From positions 79,031 through 143,030 of the forward strand of contig JAFKHV010000007.1 of assembly GCA_017306715.1 (NCBI GenBank): DNA of 64,000 bases, written 5' to 3'. Shown one piece after another: positions 27,165 to 37,300 of this stretch. The first letter of the stretch is position 1. Each line of letters starts with the position of its first letter. Below the pieces are notes generated by a model. It worked only from the letters and a program-made list of their open reading frames with translations. It ran no database searches and was not told the origin of the DNA. A program made the translations under genes and the position numbers. This stretch comes from Legionella sp. GTDB taxonomy: Bacteria > Pseudomonadota > Gammaproteobacteria > Legionellales > Legionellaceae.

Positions 27165-30100
27165 ATGGCTCAAGGTTTTATCGGATTGTTTTATGAAACA
27201 GCCTACAAAAATCCTCATAAAAAATTATTTAGATATCTCAATGATGGTCACCCAATCGATGCCAGTTACGGAGAGCTTGATTATAAAGCACGACAAATTG
27301 CACAAAGATTAAGGGCCATGGGTGCACCAGGAGATAGAGTCTTGATTATGCACAAACAGGGTATTGATTTTATTACCAGTTTTTTAGGATGTGCTTATGC
27401 GCAAATGATAGCGGTGCCAATTATGCCCCCAATCAATCAAGAGGTTGCCAGCAAGCTTGCCTTGGTCATCGAAAATGCGAAACCCATAGCATGCTTGACC
27501 TCCCAGGAGATTTATAGCCGCCTTAGCAAATTAAAGATCATGGGGCGGTTGGAAAAACATCGCTTATTAAGCCCATTGGTACATAAAATGGGGGGCAATA
27601 TTCTCCAAAAATTTGAGCCGCTGATTGCTGCAAATATTTTCTCTTTGAATTGGGTTATCACCGATGCAAAAAATCTTGGCCAGGCGGAATTATTCCATCT
27701 CCCAGTAATTGATCCTCAAAGTCCCCTATTTTTACAATATACCTCAGGCTCAACGGGTAACCCCAAAGGGGTTATAGTGACTCAAGAAAACGTGCTTCAT
27801 AATATCGAGTGCATACGTTATGGTTTAAATATTCAAGATCACGACATCCTTTATAGTTGGTTGCCCTTTTTCCACGATATGGGCTTAATCGGTTGCATTT
27901 TAACGCCCATGCATACTGGATTGTACACAATATGGGATTCACCTATTAACTTTTTAAAAAATCCCGTAGGTTGGATAAAAGGGATTGCTGAATATCAATG
28001 TACCATAACTGCAGCTCCAAACTTTGCTTATGAGCTGGCGGCAAATAAAGCGACTCTGGCAGATAAAAACAATCTAGACCTCAGTTGTTTAAGAGTTGCG
28101 GTCAATTCTGCAGAGCCGATTAGAATATCCACATGGAATAAATTCTATGAGGCCTTCCGAGGTAACGGGCTGCGCGATAATTGTTACTACCCCAGTTACG
28201 GCCTTGCTGAGGCGACTCTATTCGTTACAACTCAAAGTGTTCAAGAGAAATTTAAAACATTAACCGTAGACTCCCAGGAGTTACGTGTAGATAAGGTAAA
28301 ATTTACTCAAAGTACCGATAAAAACGCTAAAATTCTGGTCAGCAGTGGGGATGTTGATCCTTCGTTAAAGCAGAATAAAATTATCATCGTAAATCCTAAT
28401 ACTTATGTGCAGCTCGCTGATGGCGCGATTGGAGAAATTTGGCTCGATAATCCCAGTGTTAGCCCAGGTTACTGGCAAAATGAAGAAGCGACGCGTGAAG
28501 TTTTTGGTGCGACACTTGCGGACGATTCGCAAACAAAATATTTACGAACAGGGGACTTGGGTTTTATTTATGAAGAGCAACTTTACGTCACCGGACGCAT
28601 GAAGGATTTAATCATCATCCGCGGTAAAAATTATTATCCTCAAGATATCGAGTTATCGGTAGAGCAAGCGCATGTAGCCGTGCGTGCAGGTTGTGTTAAT
28701 GCATTTTCGGTACTGGACGCAGAAGCAGAACAGTTAGTTGTTTTAGCAGAAGTAAAGCAAGACAAAGACTGTGCTCAAATTGCCCTAGCTTTACTCAATG
28801 CGATTATGCAGCAACATGGAATAACTCCGGATACGATTGTTTTACTTCCTCCTAAAACTTTGAAAAAAACCACAAGCGGGAAGGTAAGACGGCGTGAGAT
28901 GAAAAAAATGTTTTTAGAGAACGAATTTAATCCCCTTTATGTGTGGCAGAACGATAAGGATTCATCAACTGACCCGGTAGCGCAACGAAACGACTCGGTA
29001 TTGCAATCTAATTCTGTAGTATTTAACATTTTACAACAAATTTTACGCCAGGATGAAGCGATTCAACCACAAAGTCGTCTTGCTGAGTTAGGCCTGGATT
29101 CAGTCCATATTATGGAATTTTTTAGTCAACTCAAAAACAGCTTGCCCGAACATGTTGAAATTACCCCTGAATTTCTACTGGAAAACCCAACAATTGAAGA
29201 AGTAGTTACACGTATTGAAGCTCAGTTAGGTGATGAAATTTGCTTTCAATCTCTTGCTACTGTGACTAAGGTCAAAGGGTACTCGGAGGAGGAACAAAAA
29301 TATTGGCAAAATATATGTCATTTACCTGAATACATTCCATTGGTGGAGTCAAAAAAATTACTCGGAAATGATGGGGTAGTTAACGAATTATATTTTAACA
29401 CCATAGGGGGCGTCTCTGCTGATCGCATTTTAGTGAATGGTAAAGAATACATTAATTTTTCTGGATATAACTATTTAGGTTATGCCGGCGATGAGCGAGT
29501 GATTGCGGCGACTCAAGAAGCAATAGCACAATATGGCACTTCCGTATCTGCTAGTCGACTTGTATCGGGTCAAAAACCCATTCATGGGGCACTGGAGCAG
29601 GAAATTGCAGCATTAATTGGAGCGGAGGATGCCGTAGTATTTACCGCAGGTCATGCGACCAATGTATCCGTCATAACCTTATTGTATTCAGCTGAGGATG
29701 TCATTTTTCATGATGAACTCATTCATAACAGCTCACTTCAAGGCGCAGTATTTTCGCGTGCGCGGCGTATCTCATTTCCACACAATGATTACCAAGCATT
29801 GGCAAAGCTTATGGCCCAAGAGCGTAGTCATTATCGTCGCGCATTGGTGCTGGTTGAGGGTGCTTACAGTATGGATGGTGACATTCCCAATATTCCTGAA
29901 TTTATCTCAGTAAAAAACCAGTATCATGCCGATCTTATGATCGATGAAGCCCATTCTTTAGGTGTAATCGGTGCCACCGGGCGTGGTGTACGCGAATATT
30001 TCAATTTAGAAGCTGAGGATGTTGAATTATGGATGGGTACTCTAAGTAAGGCTTTTGCAAGTTGTGGCGGATATATTGCCGGTAAAAAAGAATTAATTGA

Positions 30101-30512
30101 GTTCATTAAATGTGCTTGTGGCGGCTTTGTATTCTCTGCAGGGATCACACCTGCAAATGCTGCCGCCGCCTTGACCAGTATCAGGCTTATGAAAGAAGAA
30201 CCTCATCGACCCAAAAAACTTCAGGAAAATGCCATAAATATGCTGACTCACTTACGTAAACACGGTGTTAATACCGGTGCCAGTCATGACACCCCGATTA
30301 TCCCAATAATCGTAGGTGATGAGGCGAAAGCAATTAAACTCAGCCTCAAGCTGCGGCAAGAAGGTGTCTACACCATTCCAATTGTATATCCTGCAGTGCC
30401 CAAAGGAATGGCTCGGATTCGTTTATTCTTAAGTTATTTACATACTGAAGAGCAACTCGCAACTACTGCAGAATTGATAGCCCAGTATTTGTTGGTGAGA
30501 GAGGTGGTGTAG
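27165..30512 (+). CDS. Fatty-acyl-AMP ligase / acyl carrier protein / alpha-oxoamine synthase fusion
   Basis: This single 1115-residue protein has three parts. Residues about 1-585 are a fatty-acyl-AMP ligase: LQYTSGSTGNPKGV at 190-203, SWLPFFHDMGLIG at 231-243, YPSYGLAEATLF, RTGDLGFIYEEQLYVTGRMK, and catalytic-type Lys in TTSGKVRRR. Residues about 615-690 are an acyl carrier protein with GLDSVHI, Ser646 being the phosphopantetheine site. Residues about 735-1110 are a PLP alpha-oxoamine synthase (BioF/KBL/SPT family): FTAGHATN, Asp927 in MIDEAHS and PLP Lys962 in GTLSKAFASCGGYIAG. The protein should adenylate a fatty acid, load it on its own ACP and condense it with an amino acid with loss of CO2. 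The KDSR-like gene upstream points to serine and 3-ketosphinganine. AAGGAG precedes the ATG. Confidence 0.93.
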   Translation: MAQGFIGLFYETAYKNPHKKLFRYLNDGHPIDASYGELDYKARQIAQRLRAMGAPGDRVLIMHKQGIDFITSFLGCAYAQMIAVPIMPPINQEVASKLALVIENAKPIACLTSQEIYSRLSKLKIMGRLEKHRLLSPLVHKMGGNILQKFEPLIAANIFSLNWVITDAKNLGQAELFHLPVIDPQSPLFLQYTSGSTGNPKGVIVTQENVLHNIECIRYGLNIQDHDILYSWLPFFHDMGLIGCILTPMHTGLYTIWDSPINFLKNPVGWIKGIAEYQCTITAAPNFAYELAANKATLADKNNLDLSCLRVAVNSAEPIRISTWNKFYEAFRGNGLRDNCYYPSYGLAEATLFVTTQSVQEKFKTLTVDSQELRVDKVKFTQSTDKNAKILVSSGDVDPSLKQNKIIIVNPNTYVQLADGAIGEIWLDNPSVSPGYWQNEEATREVFGATLADDSQTKYLRTGDLGFIYEEQLYVTGRMKDLIIIRGKNYYPQDIELSVEQAHVAVRAGCVNAFSVLDAEAEQLVVLAEVKQDKDCAQIALALLNAIMQQHGITPDTIVLLPPKTLKKTTSGKVRRREMKKMFLENEFNPLYVWQNDKDSSTDPVAQRNDSVLQSNSVVFNILQQILRQDEAIQPQSRLAELGLDSVHIMEFFSQLKNSLPEHVEITPEFLLENPTIEEVVTRIEAQLGDEICFQSLATVTKVKGYSEEEQKYWQNICHLPEYIPLVESKKLLGNDGVVNELYFNTIGGVSADRILVNGKEYINFSGYNYLGYAGDERVIAATQEAIAQYGTSVSASRLVSGQKPIHGALEQEIAALIGAEDAVVFTAGHATNVSVITLLYSAEDVIFHDELIHNSSLQGAVFSRARRISFPHNDYQALAKLMAQERSHYRRALVLVEGAYSMDGDIPNIPEFISVKNQYHADLMIDEAHSLGVIGATGRGVREYFNLEAEDVELWMGTLSKAFASCGGYIAGKKELIEFIKCACGGFVFSAGITPANAAAALTSIRLMKEEPHRPKKLQENAINMLTHLRKHGVNTGASHDTPIIPIIVGDEAKAIKLSLKLRQEGVYTIPIVYPAVPKGMARIRLFLSYLHTEEQLATTAELIAQYLLVREVV

Positions 30513-30564
30513 GTATACTTCACATTCGTTATTTACATATTTATTTTCTATTTTGAAAAGATTA

Positions 30565-30603
30565 AATACTGAGCATTGATGACTAAAAATAATGCTCAGT
30601 ATT
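30565..30603. terminator. 13-bp bidirectional hairpin
   Basis: AATACTGAGCATT (30565-30577) pairs perfectly with AATGCTCAGTATT (30591-30603) around a 13-base loop. It lies between the convergent FAAL-ACP-AOS and proS genes and ends six bases before the proS stop codon, so it probably serves both. Confidence 0.8.
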
Positions 30604-30608
30604 TAAGA

Positions 30609-32315
30609 TTATTGGAGACGGGTTTGTAATTCTGTTACCACAGTATTTAAAGCCCATTGCTCACTTTCATTCGCCGTGCGTGCTTTATATTCCACACAGT
30701 TTTTTTCAAGGTTACGATCGCTAATAATAATACGATGAGGGATACCAATTAAATCGTGATCAGCAAATAAAGCACCTGCACGTTCATTACGGTCATCTAG
30801 AAGAACTTCTACGCCCGCAGCTCGTAATTGCTGATAAAGAGTTTCTGCCTGTTCTTTAACAGCAGGTGATTTATGTGCATTAAGTGGAAGCAGCACGACA
30901 TGAAAAGGCGCGAGATTGCGCGGCCAAATAATCCCACGTTCATCGTGATTCTGTTCAATCGCTGCGGCGACAATTCGTGTTACACCGAGACCATAACATC
31001 CCATGAGCATAGTTTCCAGTTGCCCTTGCTCATTAATGACCGCTGCATTCATCGCTTTTGCGTATTTATCACCAAGCTGGAAGACATGTCCTACTTCAAT
31101 TCCGCGGCAACTATGTAAAGTTCCTTTGCCATCAGGGCTTAAGTCGCCATCTTTTACATTACGTAAATCATATTCCTGATAGTCAATGACATCGCGATCC
31201 CAAACGGCATTCTCGTAATGCTTATCCGCTAGATTAGCACCACAGACAAACTCACTCATAGCCAGTGTTTGGTAATCAGCAATTACTGGAATCGTTAACC
31301 CCACAGGACCTATTGAGCCCACAGGCGTTCCTAACTGCTGCATGATGGTGTCTTCATCTATAAAGGTAAGTGGCGCATATACTAAGGGGTGTTTGCTCGC
31401 TTTAACTTCATTTAATTCGTCATCACCGCGTAATATCAGCGCTACAAGAGGATGTTCTGCACCGCGTACAATGAGTGTTTTAACCATTCTTTTTGTAGGA
31501 ATATTCAAATAACTCGCGACTTCTGCAATCGTTTTTTGTGCAGGGGTGTCTATAAGGCTTAATGTTGCAGTAGATGGGGGGGTACTTTTTTCCGGTCTAA
31601 AGCTCGTTGCCTGCTCAACATTCGCCGCATAATCACTGCCATCACTGTAGAAAATCAAATCTTCTCCAGAGTCTGCCAAGACCTGGAATTCGTGTGAGCC
31701 TGAACCACCAATGGCACCGTTATCTGCTTCAACTGCACGATATTTTAAACCCATGCGGTCGAAAATTCGGCAATAAGCTTCATACATCGTGGCATAAGTT
31801 TCTTTTAAGCTTTCTTGCGTGAGATGGAAAGAGTATGCATCTTTCATAATAAATTCGCGCGCGCGCATCACACCAAATCGGGGGCGAATTTCGTCACGAA
31901 ACTTAGTTTGTATTTGATAAAGACAAATCGGTAGTTGCTTGTAAGATTGCAGTTCATTCCGCATGATATCGGTAATCACTTCTTCATGCGTTGGACCATA
32001 GCAATATTCGCGATTATTAGAATCTTTCATGGTTAATAGTTGCCCACCGAATGTTTCCCAACGGCCAGTTTCTTGCCAGAGCTCAGCCGGTTGCACCGCT
32101 GGCATCAACACCTCCAAGGCATGAATACGGTTCATTTCTTCACGAATAATTTGTTCCACTTTTCGTAACACCATTAACCCTAAAGGCATCCAGGTATATA
32201 AGCCAGAACCTAGTTTGCGAATCATTCCCGCGCGTAACATCAGTTGATGCGAGGGTATTTCTGCGTCACTTGGGGTTTCTTTAATCGTGGTCAATAACCA
32301 TTGTGATACGCGCAA
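30609..32315 (-). CDS. proS: Prolyl-tRNA synthetase
   Basis: The 568 residues follow the bacterial (long) ProRS plan. The class II catalytic core opens with [20 protein letters not shown] and contains [10 protein letters not shown] (motif 2 area) and [21 protein letters not shown]. An editing INS domain (about 230-395) removes mischarged Ala-tRNA. The chain then resumes with motif 3 [17 protein letters not shown] and ends in an anticodon-binding domain ([10 protein letters not shown]...[20 protein letters not shown], in part). The enzyme attaches proline to tRNA-Pro in the cytoplasm. The start is supported by the usual N-terminus and AGGAG upstream. Confidence 0.97.
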   Translation of the reverse strand: MRVSQWLLTTIKETPSDAEIPSHQLMLRAGMIRKLGSGLYTWMPLGLMVLRKVEQIIREEMNRIHALEVLMPAVQPAELWQETGRWETFGGQLLTMKDSNNREYCYGPTHEEVITDIMRNELQSYKQLPICLYQIQTKFRDEIRPRFGVMRAREFIMKDAYSFHLTQESLKETYATMYEAYCRIFDRMGLKYRAVEADNGAIGGSGSHEFQVLADSGEDLIFYSDGSDYAANVEQATSFRPEKSTPPSTATLSLIDTPAQKTIAEVASYLNIPTKRMVKTLIVRGAEHPLVALILRGDDELNEVKASKHPLVYAPLTFIDEDTIMQQLGTPVGSIGPVGLTIPVIADYQTLAMSEFVCGANLADKHYENAVWDRDVIDYQEYDLRNVKDGDLSPDGKGTLHSCRGIEVGHVFQLGDKYAKAMNAAVINEQGQLETMLMGCYGLGVTRIVAAAIEQNHDERGIIWPRNLAPFHVVLLPLNAHKSPAVKEQAETLYQQLRAAGVEVLLDDRNERAGALFADHDLIGIPHRIIISDRNLEKNCVEYKARTANESEQWALNTVVTELQTRLQ

Positions 32316-32472
32316 TTTTAACTCCTGGTAAAATCATTTGCAGGCATTATACAGAAGTTTTTCAGCAAAAACACAGCCTTAAAGACTGAGTAGGGTCCGA
32401 CTTGAATTGGTTTATTAATCGTTTCAGAGCTGCTAGTATGCGTTTTTTTCAGGCAAGTTTAGGGATGATAAA

Positions 32473-34149
32473 TTGACTCTCGAAAAAATGACACTTTATT
32501 ACGCGCCGGATGATTTTCGTTCACAGAAAGAGGTTTTCGGACGAACTAGCGCAAATCATACATTTTTACAAGCACTACTGCGCTTTGGTTCGTGCTCTCA
32601 TTTATCTCTTTATGTTGAGGAGTACGATGCATTCCAACGTTTTCAAAAAAAATATGTGAATAGCATTGAGTCCTCCCGCAAAACGGTAGCCCCCATTGTT
32701 CGAGGGGATATTCCGGCCTTGCATCGTGCAGGTTTATACATGCATCTAGATCCCCAGCTCAGTAAATTTTCCTGGAGTCGTAGTTATATAAGCCCAACTG
32801 CCTTTAGTCTTTGTGGGATTACGCATACGCTTTCGCCCGTTGGGGTAGCAGAAGAGCTCGGGCGTCTGCTTATGGCTCCTCTGGGCGATTGGGATGCTCT
32901 TATTTGCACATCGCAAGCGGCAAAAAAAGTTGTAGAAAATATACTATTGCAATGGATTGATTATTGGCAGTATCGCTATCAGCAACGGTTACCCATATCT
33001 TGGCAATTGCCGGTTTTACCTTTAGGAATAAATCCGGATGAGGTGGTTGCTTCCGATCTGCAAAAAGCCCGTGATCAATTTCGTAACCAATATGGAATTG
33101 GAGCAAATGACTTTGTTGTGCTTTTTTTAGGCCGTCTCTTTTTTTATGAAAAAGCTCATCCTCTGCCAATGTACCTGGCTATGGAACAATTAGCACAACG
33201 CGCAGGTAAAAGTGCCAAAATCCATTTTGTTCAGGCTGGATGGTTTGAAAAGAAAGAGGACCAGTTCGCATATCGCCAAGCGGCAAAAACCTTCTGTCCT
33301 TCCGTAAATTCTATCTTAATTAGTAATATAAATTCGGATGACTTTAAAAAGTCTCTTTGGGCTGGGGCAGATGTTTTTCTTTCCCTTGCAGACAATATTC
33401 AGGAAACATTTGGAATAACACCTCTAGAGGCAATGGCCAATCGTTTGCCAGTGGTTGTTTCTGATTGGGATGGCTACAAGGATACCGTGCGTGAAGGCGT
33501 TGATGGTTTTCTAATCCCCAGTGTAGTGCCTCCTTCTGGATGTGGGATTGATTTAAGTTTAGGTTATTTAACTGGAGCAATTAATTATCAAACTTATAGT
33601 GGTCTTAATGCACAAATGACTGCTGTCGATATAGGTCGTTGCGCCAATCGTTTATGGGAACTTTATAATTTTCCTGAGCTTAGAAAAAAAATGGGTTTGG
33701 CCGCAGAACAACGTGTGTATGAACATTTTAGTTGGCAAAAATTAATGCCGCGTTATGAAATGTTATGGACTGAATTATCACAGCGGCGCTTTAAAGCCCA
33801 GGCTCAGTTTAAAAAGCCTTTAATTAATCCCCCGATATTCGCAGATCCAGGCCACACTTTTTCAGAGTATGGCACGGTCGTTTTATCTCCCCAGCATTCT
33901 ATACGAAGAGGGGAGGCTTCTATGGAGCTTTTCATGAACTTACAACTATGTCCATTAGGTAATTTCGGTGGTCAACAACGACTTAACGTGCAAGTTTTGC
34001 AAAAAATCATATGTTTGGTTGAGGAAAGAAATTATTTGGTAGATGAGTTGGTTCAATTAGTTGTGCAGAATAATCCCGCTATAAGCTCCGGAGTTGTCGT
34101 AAGGAGTTTAGTCTATTTAATGAAGTACGATTTACTCAGACTTGGCTAA
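32473..34149 (+). CDS. GT4-family glycosyltransferase
   Basis: The 558-residue protein starts at TTG 32473 (AGGG eight bases upstream); an in-frame ATG at 32488 has no ribosome site. It has the GT-B fold of family 4 transferases: a linker strand VVLFLGRLFFYEKAHPL near 217-233 and the donor-binding E-x7-E motif ETFGITPLE, followed by AMANRLPVVVSDWDGYKDTV. The last 100 residues after the GT core form an extra helical region (LNVQVLQKIICLVEERNYL) that may be a winged-helix-like add-on. Donor and acceptor sugars are unknown. No membrane segment is seen. It could act in envelope glycan synthesis or as an effector. A 14-bp terminator overlaps its stop. Confidence 0.87.
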   Translation: MTLEKMTLYYAPDDFRSQKEVFGRTSANHTFLQALLRFGSCSHLSLYVEEYDAFQRFQKKYVNSIESSRKTVAPIVRGDIPALHRAGLYMHLDPQLSKFSWSRSYISPTAFSLCGITHTLSPVGVAEELGRLLMAPLGDWDALICTSQAAKKVVENILLQWIDYWQYRYQQRLPISWQLPVLPLGINPDEVVASDLQKARDQFRNQYGIGANDFVVLFLGRLFFYEKAHPLPMYLAMEQLAQRAGKSAKIHFVQAGWFEKKEDQFAYRQAAKTFCPSVNSILISNINSDDFKKSLWAGADVFLSLADNIQETFGITPLEAMANRLPVVVSDWDGYKDTVREGVDGFLIPSVVPPSGCGIDLSLGYLTGAINYQTYSGLNAQMTAVDIGRCANRLWELYNFPELRKKMGLAAEQRVYEHFSWQKLMPRYEMLWTELSQRRFKAQAQFKKPLINPPIFADPGHTFSEYGTVVLSPQHSIRRGEASMELFMNLQLCPLGNFGGQQRLNVQVLQKIICLVEERNYLVDELVQLVVQNNPAISSGVVVRSLVYLMKYDLLRLG

Positions 34150-34166
34150 AAAAGCCAAGTCTGAGT
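34134..34166. terminator. 14-bp bidirectional hairpin overlapping a stop codon
   Basis: ACTCAGACTTGGCT (34134-34147) pairs perfectly with AGCCAAGTCTGAGT (34153-34166) around a 5-base A loop, followed by CTTTTT. The left arm includes the last codons of the glycosyltransferase gene and the stop (34147-34149). The convergent glycine-rich gene ends at 34171. Confidence 0.9.
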
Positions 34167-34170
34167 CTTT

Positions 34171-36330
34171 TTAAGGTTGAGTAGGTGCTGTTGTACCATC
34201 CGTACCATTGGTGCCATTAACACCATTTGTACCCCCGACTGCACCGGGTGCTGCTGATGCCGCACCGCCAGTACCACCCGTACCTGCTACACCACCAGTA
34301 GTGGATGAAAGTGTTTCACTCTGCGTTACAGGATAAGGGCCAGTACCGCCCAGTTGGATACCATAGGAGCTGCCGCCGTTACCCCCATTCCCGCCATTTC
34401 CTGCATTACCACCGCTTCCATTATTTCCAGGAGGGGTAAAGACGCTTGTACCATAACCACCAGCTGCACCATCACCGCCATTACCACCATTACCAGAAGT
34501 TCCCGCGCTAAAGCTACCACTTAAGGATGTTGCGTTCATCGAGATACTGGAGCTTGAGCTGATGCTAATTCCAGCGGTGTTACCACCACTACCGCCGTTA
34601 CCGCCATTGCCACCGTTGCCGCCATTAATCGCGCCTGCTAAGACACTACCATCTTGGTAAGATGAATCACCGCCGATTCCACCGGTACCACCATTTTGAC
34701 CATTACCACCTTGTAAATTGGAAATTTGTACCTGATTCATCGTAATTTGGCTGCTGTTACTAAATGCAATACCAAATGCACTACCACCACTACCACCGCT
34801 GCCTCCATTACCGCCCGTGCCCCCACTGACCGTATTGGAACCAATACCGCCGTTACCGCCGTTGCCAGCAAGACCACCATTACCACCGATAATGTCGGTT
34901 ACGTTTACCTGATTGATTAATACATTGGAGGAATTATTGATTAAAATTCCGTACGCAGAGCTGCCATCCGTGCCGTCTGTACCGGTACCCCCTGCTTGAC
35001 CGTAATCAAAAGGTCCCGCGGACGCACCATTGGTTCCATTAATACCATCTGCACCGCGATAAGTATAAATATCTAGATTATTTAGCGTAACGTTTGAGCC
35101 ATTAACAACAATACCGGTGGTCTGTGTAGTGCCTTGACCTGTAATGTTAAAATTAGTTACTTCGTTGTTGCCTGGAAGATATAGACTACCGATGAGCGTG
35201 GGTCGAGCATTGCCGCACAGAGAGGGTATCGTCATATTGTTGTAAGTGAAACTGCCGCCTGAACCGATCAATTTGGTATTAGGACCAATATTCAATTGGC
35301 CACCTAAATCATAGGTGTAGCCGGTGCCATTACAATTACAAACAAATACGTAATTACCGGGATTGCCGCTATTATTAGAGGCATCAATGGCTTCTTGTAT
35401 GGTGGTAAAAGGTGCTTCAAATGTTCCATTACCGTTAGGTTGACCGGTTACGAAATAGAAGTTTTCGCCTGAAGCAAAGGGAGTACTGTAATTTTTCGTG
35501 TAAGTAAAGACATCACGTCGTCTTACAGAGTAATCAGTCATGCGTTTGTCAGCACTTAGCGGTTCGTTACCCTCTAAACTGCCAAGGCTCATGCGCACGC
35601 CAATAAGAAATACGTTACCCTGGTAGCTATCGTAACCATCCGCCAAGGTAAAGGTGAAATGATTGCTGTAGCGATACTCCATACGGCCATAGCCACCATT
35701 AATTTCTTTCTTATCGCCCCCTAAGCCATTACGATAATATCCGCCAAATACGCGCAACTTCGGAATGGCAGGTACTACACGACCAATTTCTGCATCGGCT
35801 CCACCCTCAGCAATTTCATAAGTCGTGATTTGAGTACCAAGCATCCGGTTTCCTTGGAATTGTACGTTTGCAGCACTAATACCTACAAACTGTCTTTTCC
35901 TATTCACGGGTTGATATAAGTGGGCTCTTGCTTCCCATATTGTACCAAATCCCTCTGCTCCCAAGGTTAATTGTGTATACTGGTTGTTGTATTCCGTACG
36001 ATATCTACCCATCAATAGAAAACCACCAAGCACGTACTCATTGTTAAACGCAATTTGTCGATAACCCAGACCCAAATCTCCGCCATTTACACGATTCGTA
36101 CCCGCCAGCGATCCGTTAAAATAAAACATGCGCTCAGCATCACCTGAAAAAGGAAGTAAACCGTCATAATAGTCCTGCAACCCGTGTCCAGCTTGCAGGT
36201 TTAAGGTTTGTCTTGGTTTCCAGGGACCGCCAAAGGCCCAAATCTGATGTGAATTAATGGTGCTGGCCAGGAGAATGCCAGTTAAAACGAGATTAGGTTT
36301 AAACGTATTATTTTTTTTGGGGTACTGCAT
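34171..36330 (-). CDS. Inverse-autotransporter-like surface protein with beta-helix and glycine-rich passenger
   Basis: ATG 36330 is chosen because AAGGATCGTCG precedes it and a signal peptide follows; the open frame reaches 36357 without a ribosome site. The product has 719 residues. Residues about 40-275 look like an inverse-autotransporter (intimin/invasin) barrel: [57 protein letters not shown], closing with [13 protein letters not shown]. Next comes a right-handed beta-helix-like passenger with repeated NN(S)SN-V/I-x-I-N rungs ([30 protein letters not shown]). Between rungs lie GGxGGNGG-type blocks, and the tail from about 620 is low complexity. Type Ve export would place the passenger on the surface, perhaps as an adhesin. 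Confidence 0.8.
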   Translation of the reverse strand: MQYPKKNNTFKPNLVLTGILLASTINSHQIWAFGGPWKPRQTLNLQAGHGLQDYYDGLLPFSGDAERMFYFNGSLAGTNRVNGGDLGLGYRQIAFNNEYVLGGFLLMGRYRTEYNNQYTQLTLGAEGFGTIWEARAHLYQPVNRKRQFVGISAANVQFQGNRMLGTQITTYEIAEGGADAEIGRVVPAIPKLRVFGGYYRNGLGGDKKEINGGYGRMEYRYSNHFTFTLADGYDSYQGNVFLIGVRMSLGSLEGNEPLSADKRMTDYSVRRRDVFTYTKNYSTPFASGENFYFVTGQPNGNGTFEAPFTTIQEAIDASNNSGNPGNYVFVCNCNGTGYTYDLGGQLNIGPNTKLIGSGGSFTYNNMTIPSLCGNARPTLIGSLYLPGNNEVTNFNITGQGTTQTTGIVVNGSNVTLNNLDIYTYRGADGINGTNGASAGPFDYGQAGGTGTDGTDGSSAYGILINNSSNVLINQVNVTDIIGGNGGLAGNGGNGGIGSNTVSGGTGGNGGSGGSGGSAFGIAFSNSSQITMNQVQISNLQGGNGQNGGTGGIGGDSSYQDGSVLAGAINGGNGGNGGNGGSGGNTAGISISSSSSISMNATSLSGSFSAGTSGNGGNGGDGAAGGYGTSVFTPPGNNGSGGNAGNGGNGGNGGSSYGIQLGGTGPYPVTQSETLSSTTGGVAGTGGTGGAASAAPGAVGGTNGVNGTNGTDGTTAPTQP

Positions 36331-36522
36331 CGACGATCCTTGTTTTGAAAAACTCATAATTCTTAAGGGGAATTTTTATAAAGCATTTTGATTCAGATTT
36401 CCAGCATTTTAAAAGATTATTTTTTTGGGAATAATCTTTTAATTAATATGTATTTAACTCTTACCTTATTCCCCTCTCTGTAATATGATAACAAGCTTCT
36501 GAAATAAGTGAGGGATACACGA

Positions 36523-37245
36523 ATGAGAAAATGGTTGTTTTTATTTCTGGTTGCCTATCAGCTCAATGCTTTTGCTGATGCAGCAGGTAAGGTGTTGTTT
36601 ACAAGTAAGGATGTACTCGCTGAACGTAATAACCAGCAACGAAATTTGAGCAGAGGGTCACCATTTTTTGAAGGCGATACCATCATCACTCGCGCCGGAG
36701 CACTGGCTCAATTACAATACTCAAACGGTACTTTAGTTTCTTTGCAACCTAATTCTTCTTATAAAGTCGTTTCATACAATAAATCTGCCAAATCTGAAAA
36801 TTCAGCCTATCTAGGTAGGGGAGGGCTTGACTCTACGACGAATGAAAAGAAAAAATCGCAATTAAGTACACCTCTTGTTGCTTTGGCGATTTCTGGGACT
36901 CAATACCGCACAGGTATTTTCTGCAATACCGAAAAATGTAAAAAAATTGCGGTGCAAGTGACACAAGGAAAAGTGATTATCGATAATAAATACCCTCTTG
37001 GTCCAGGAGAGTTACAAAGTAGTGCAATTTATAATGCCATAACCAAACAAATTACTTATGGTCCAATTGATTGGGCGGCTAATGGATGGGTATCTTTTCC
37101 CAGCAATTTAACAAATGGTAGCGATTTTATTGATCCTTCAACATTAACTTCGGTTATCAATAGCACGACAATTAATAACGCAGCCAATGCAATAGTAAAT
37201 TCAATTGCGGCACCTACGACGACTATCTGTTTATGCTGCCAATAA
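36523..37245 (+). CDS. Secreted FecR-domain protein
   Basis: ATG 36523 is used (GAGGG nine bases upstream; starts MRKWLFLFLVAYQLNAFA, a signal peptide). An in-frame GTG at 36508 is less likely. The 240-residue protein has a FecR domain (about 25-150): AAGKVLFTSKDVLAERN, LSRGSPFFEGDTIITRAGALAQLQYSNGTLVSLQPNS (quoted pieces: FFEGDTIITRAGALAQL, GTLVSLQPNSSY) and a later TPLVALAISGTQYRTGIF. Unlike the sigma-regulator FecR it lacks a cytoplasmic domain. Periplasmic FecR-only proteins often sit beside autotransporters and barrels. Here it lies divergent from the inverse-autotransporter-like gene and upstream of a barrel gene. Confidence 0.85.
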   Translation: MRKWLFLFLVAYQLNAFADAAGKVLFTSKDVLAERNNQQRNLSRGSPFFEGDTIITRAGALAQLQYSNGTLVSLQPNSSYKVVSYNKSAKSENSAYLGRGGLDSTTNEKKKSQLSTPLVALAISGTQYRTGIFCNTEKCKKIAVQVTQGKVIIDNKYPLGPGELQSSAIYNAITKQITYGPIDWAANGWVSFPSNLTNGSDFIDPSTLTSVINSTTINNAANAIVNSIAAPTTTICLCCQ

Positions 37246-37300
37246 TGACCATAGGATTAAAGATACAAGTTTACAGGAATTATCAATGAATGGAGTTAGA

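Noticed and set aside
27165..30512. Reading the oxoamine-synthase protein as LqsA-type autoinducer synthase or as biotin BioF
   Set aside because: The fused FAAL and ACP domains and the KDSR-like neighbour fit a long-chain base route better; no lqsR/lqsS-like or bio genes are adjacent.
34726..34920. Thr-rich plus-strand frame inside the glycine-rich gene
   Set aside because: It is the antisense of GGN codons and has no start context.
34200..35000. Repeated DNA units that could look like a CRISPR or tandem-repeat array
   Set aside because: The repeats are in frame and encode Gly-Gly-Asn-Gly blocks of a surface protein; there are no spacers of constant size and no cas genes.
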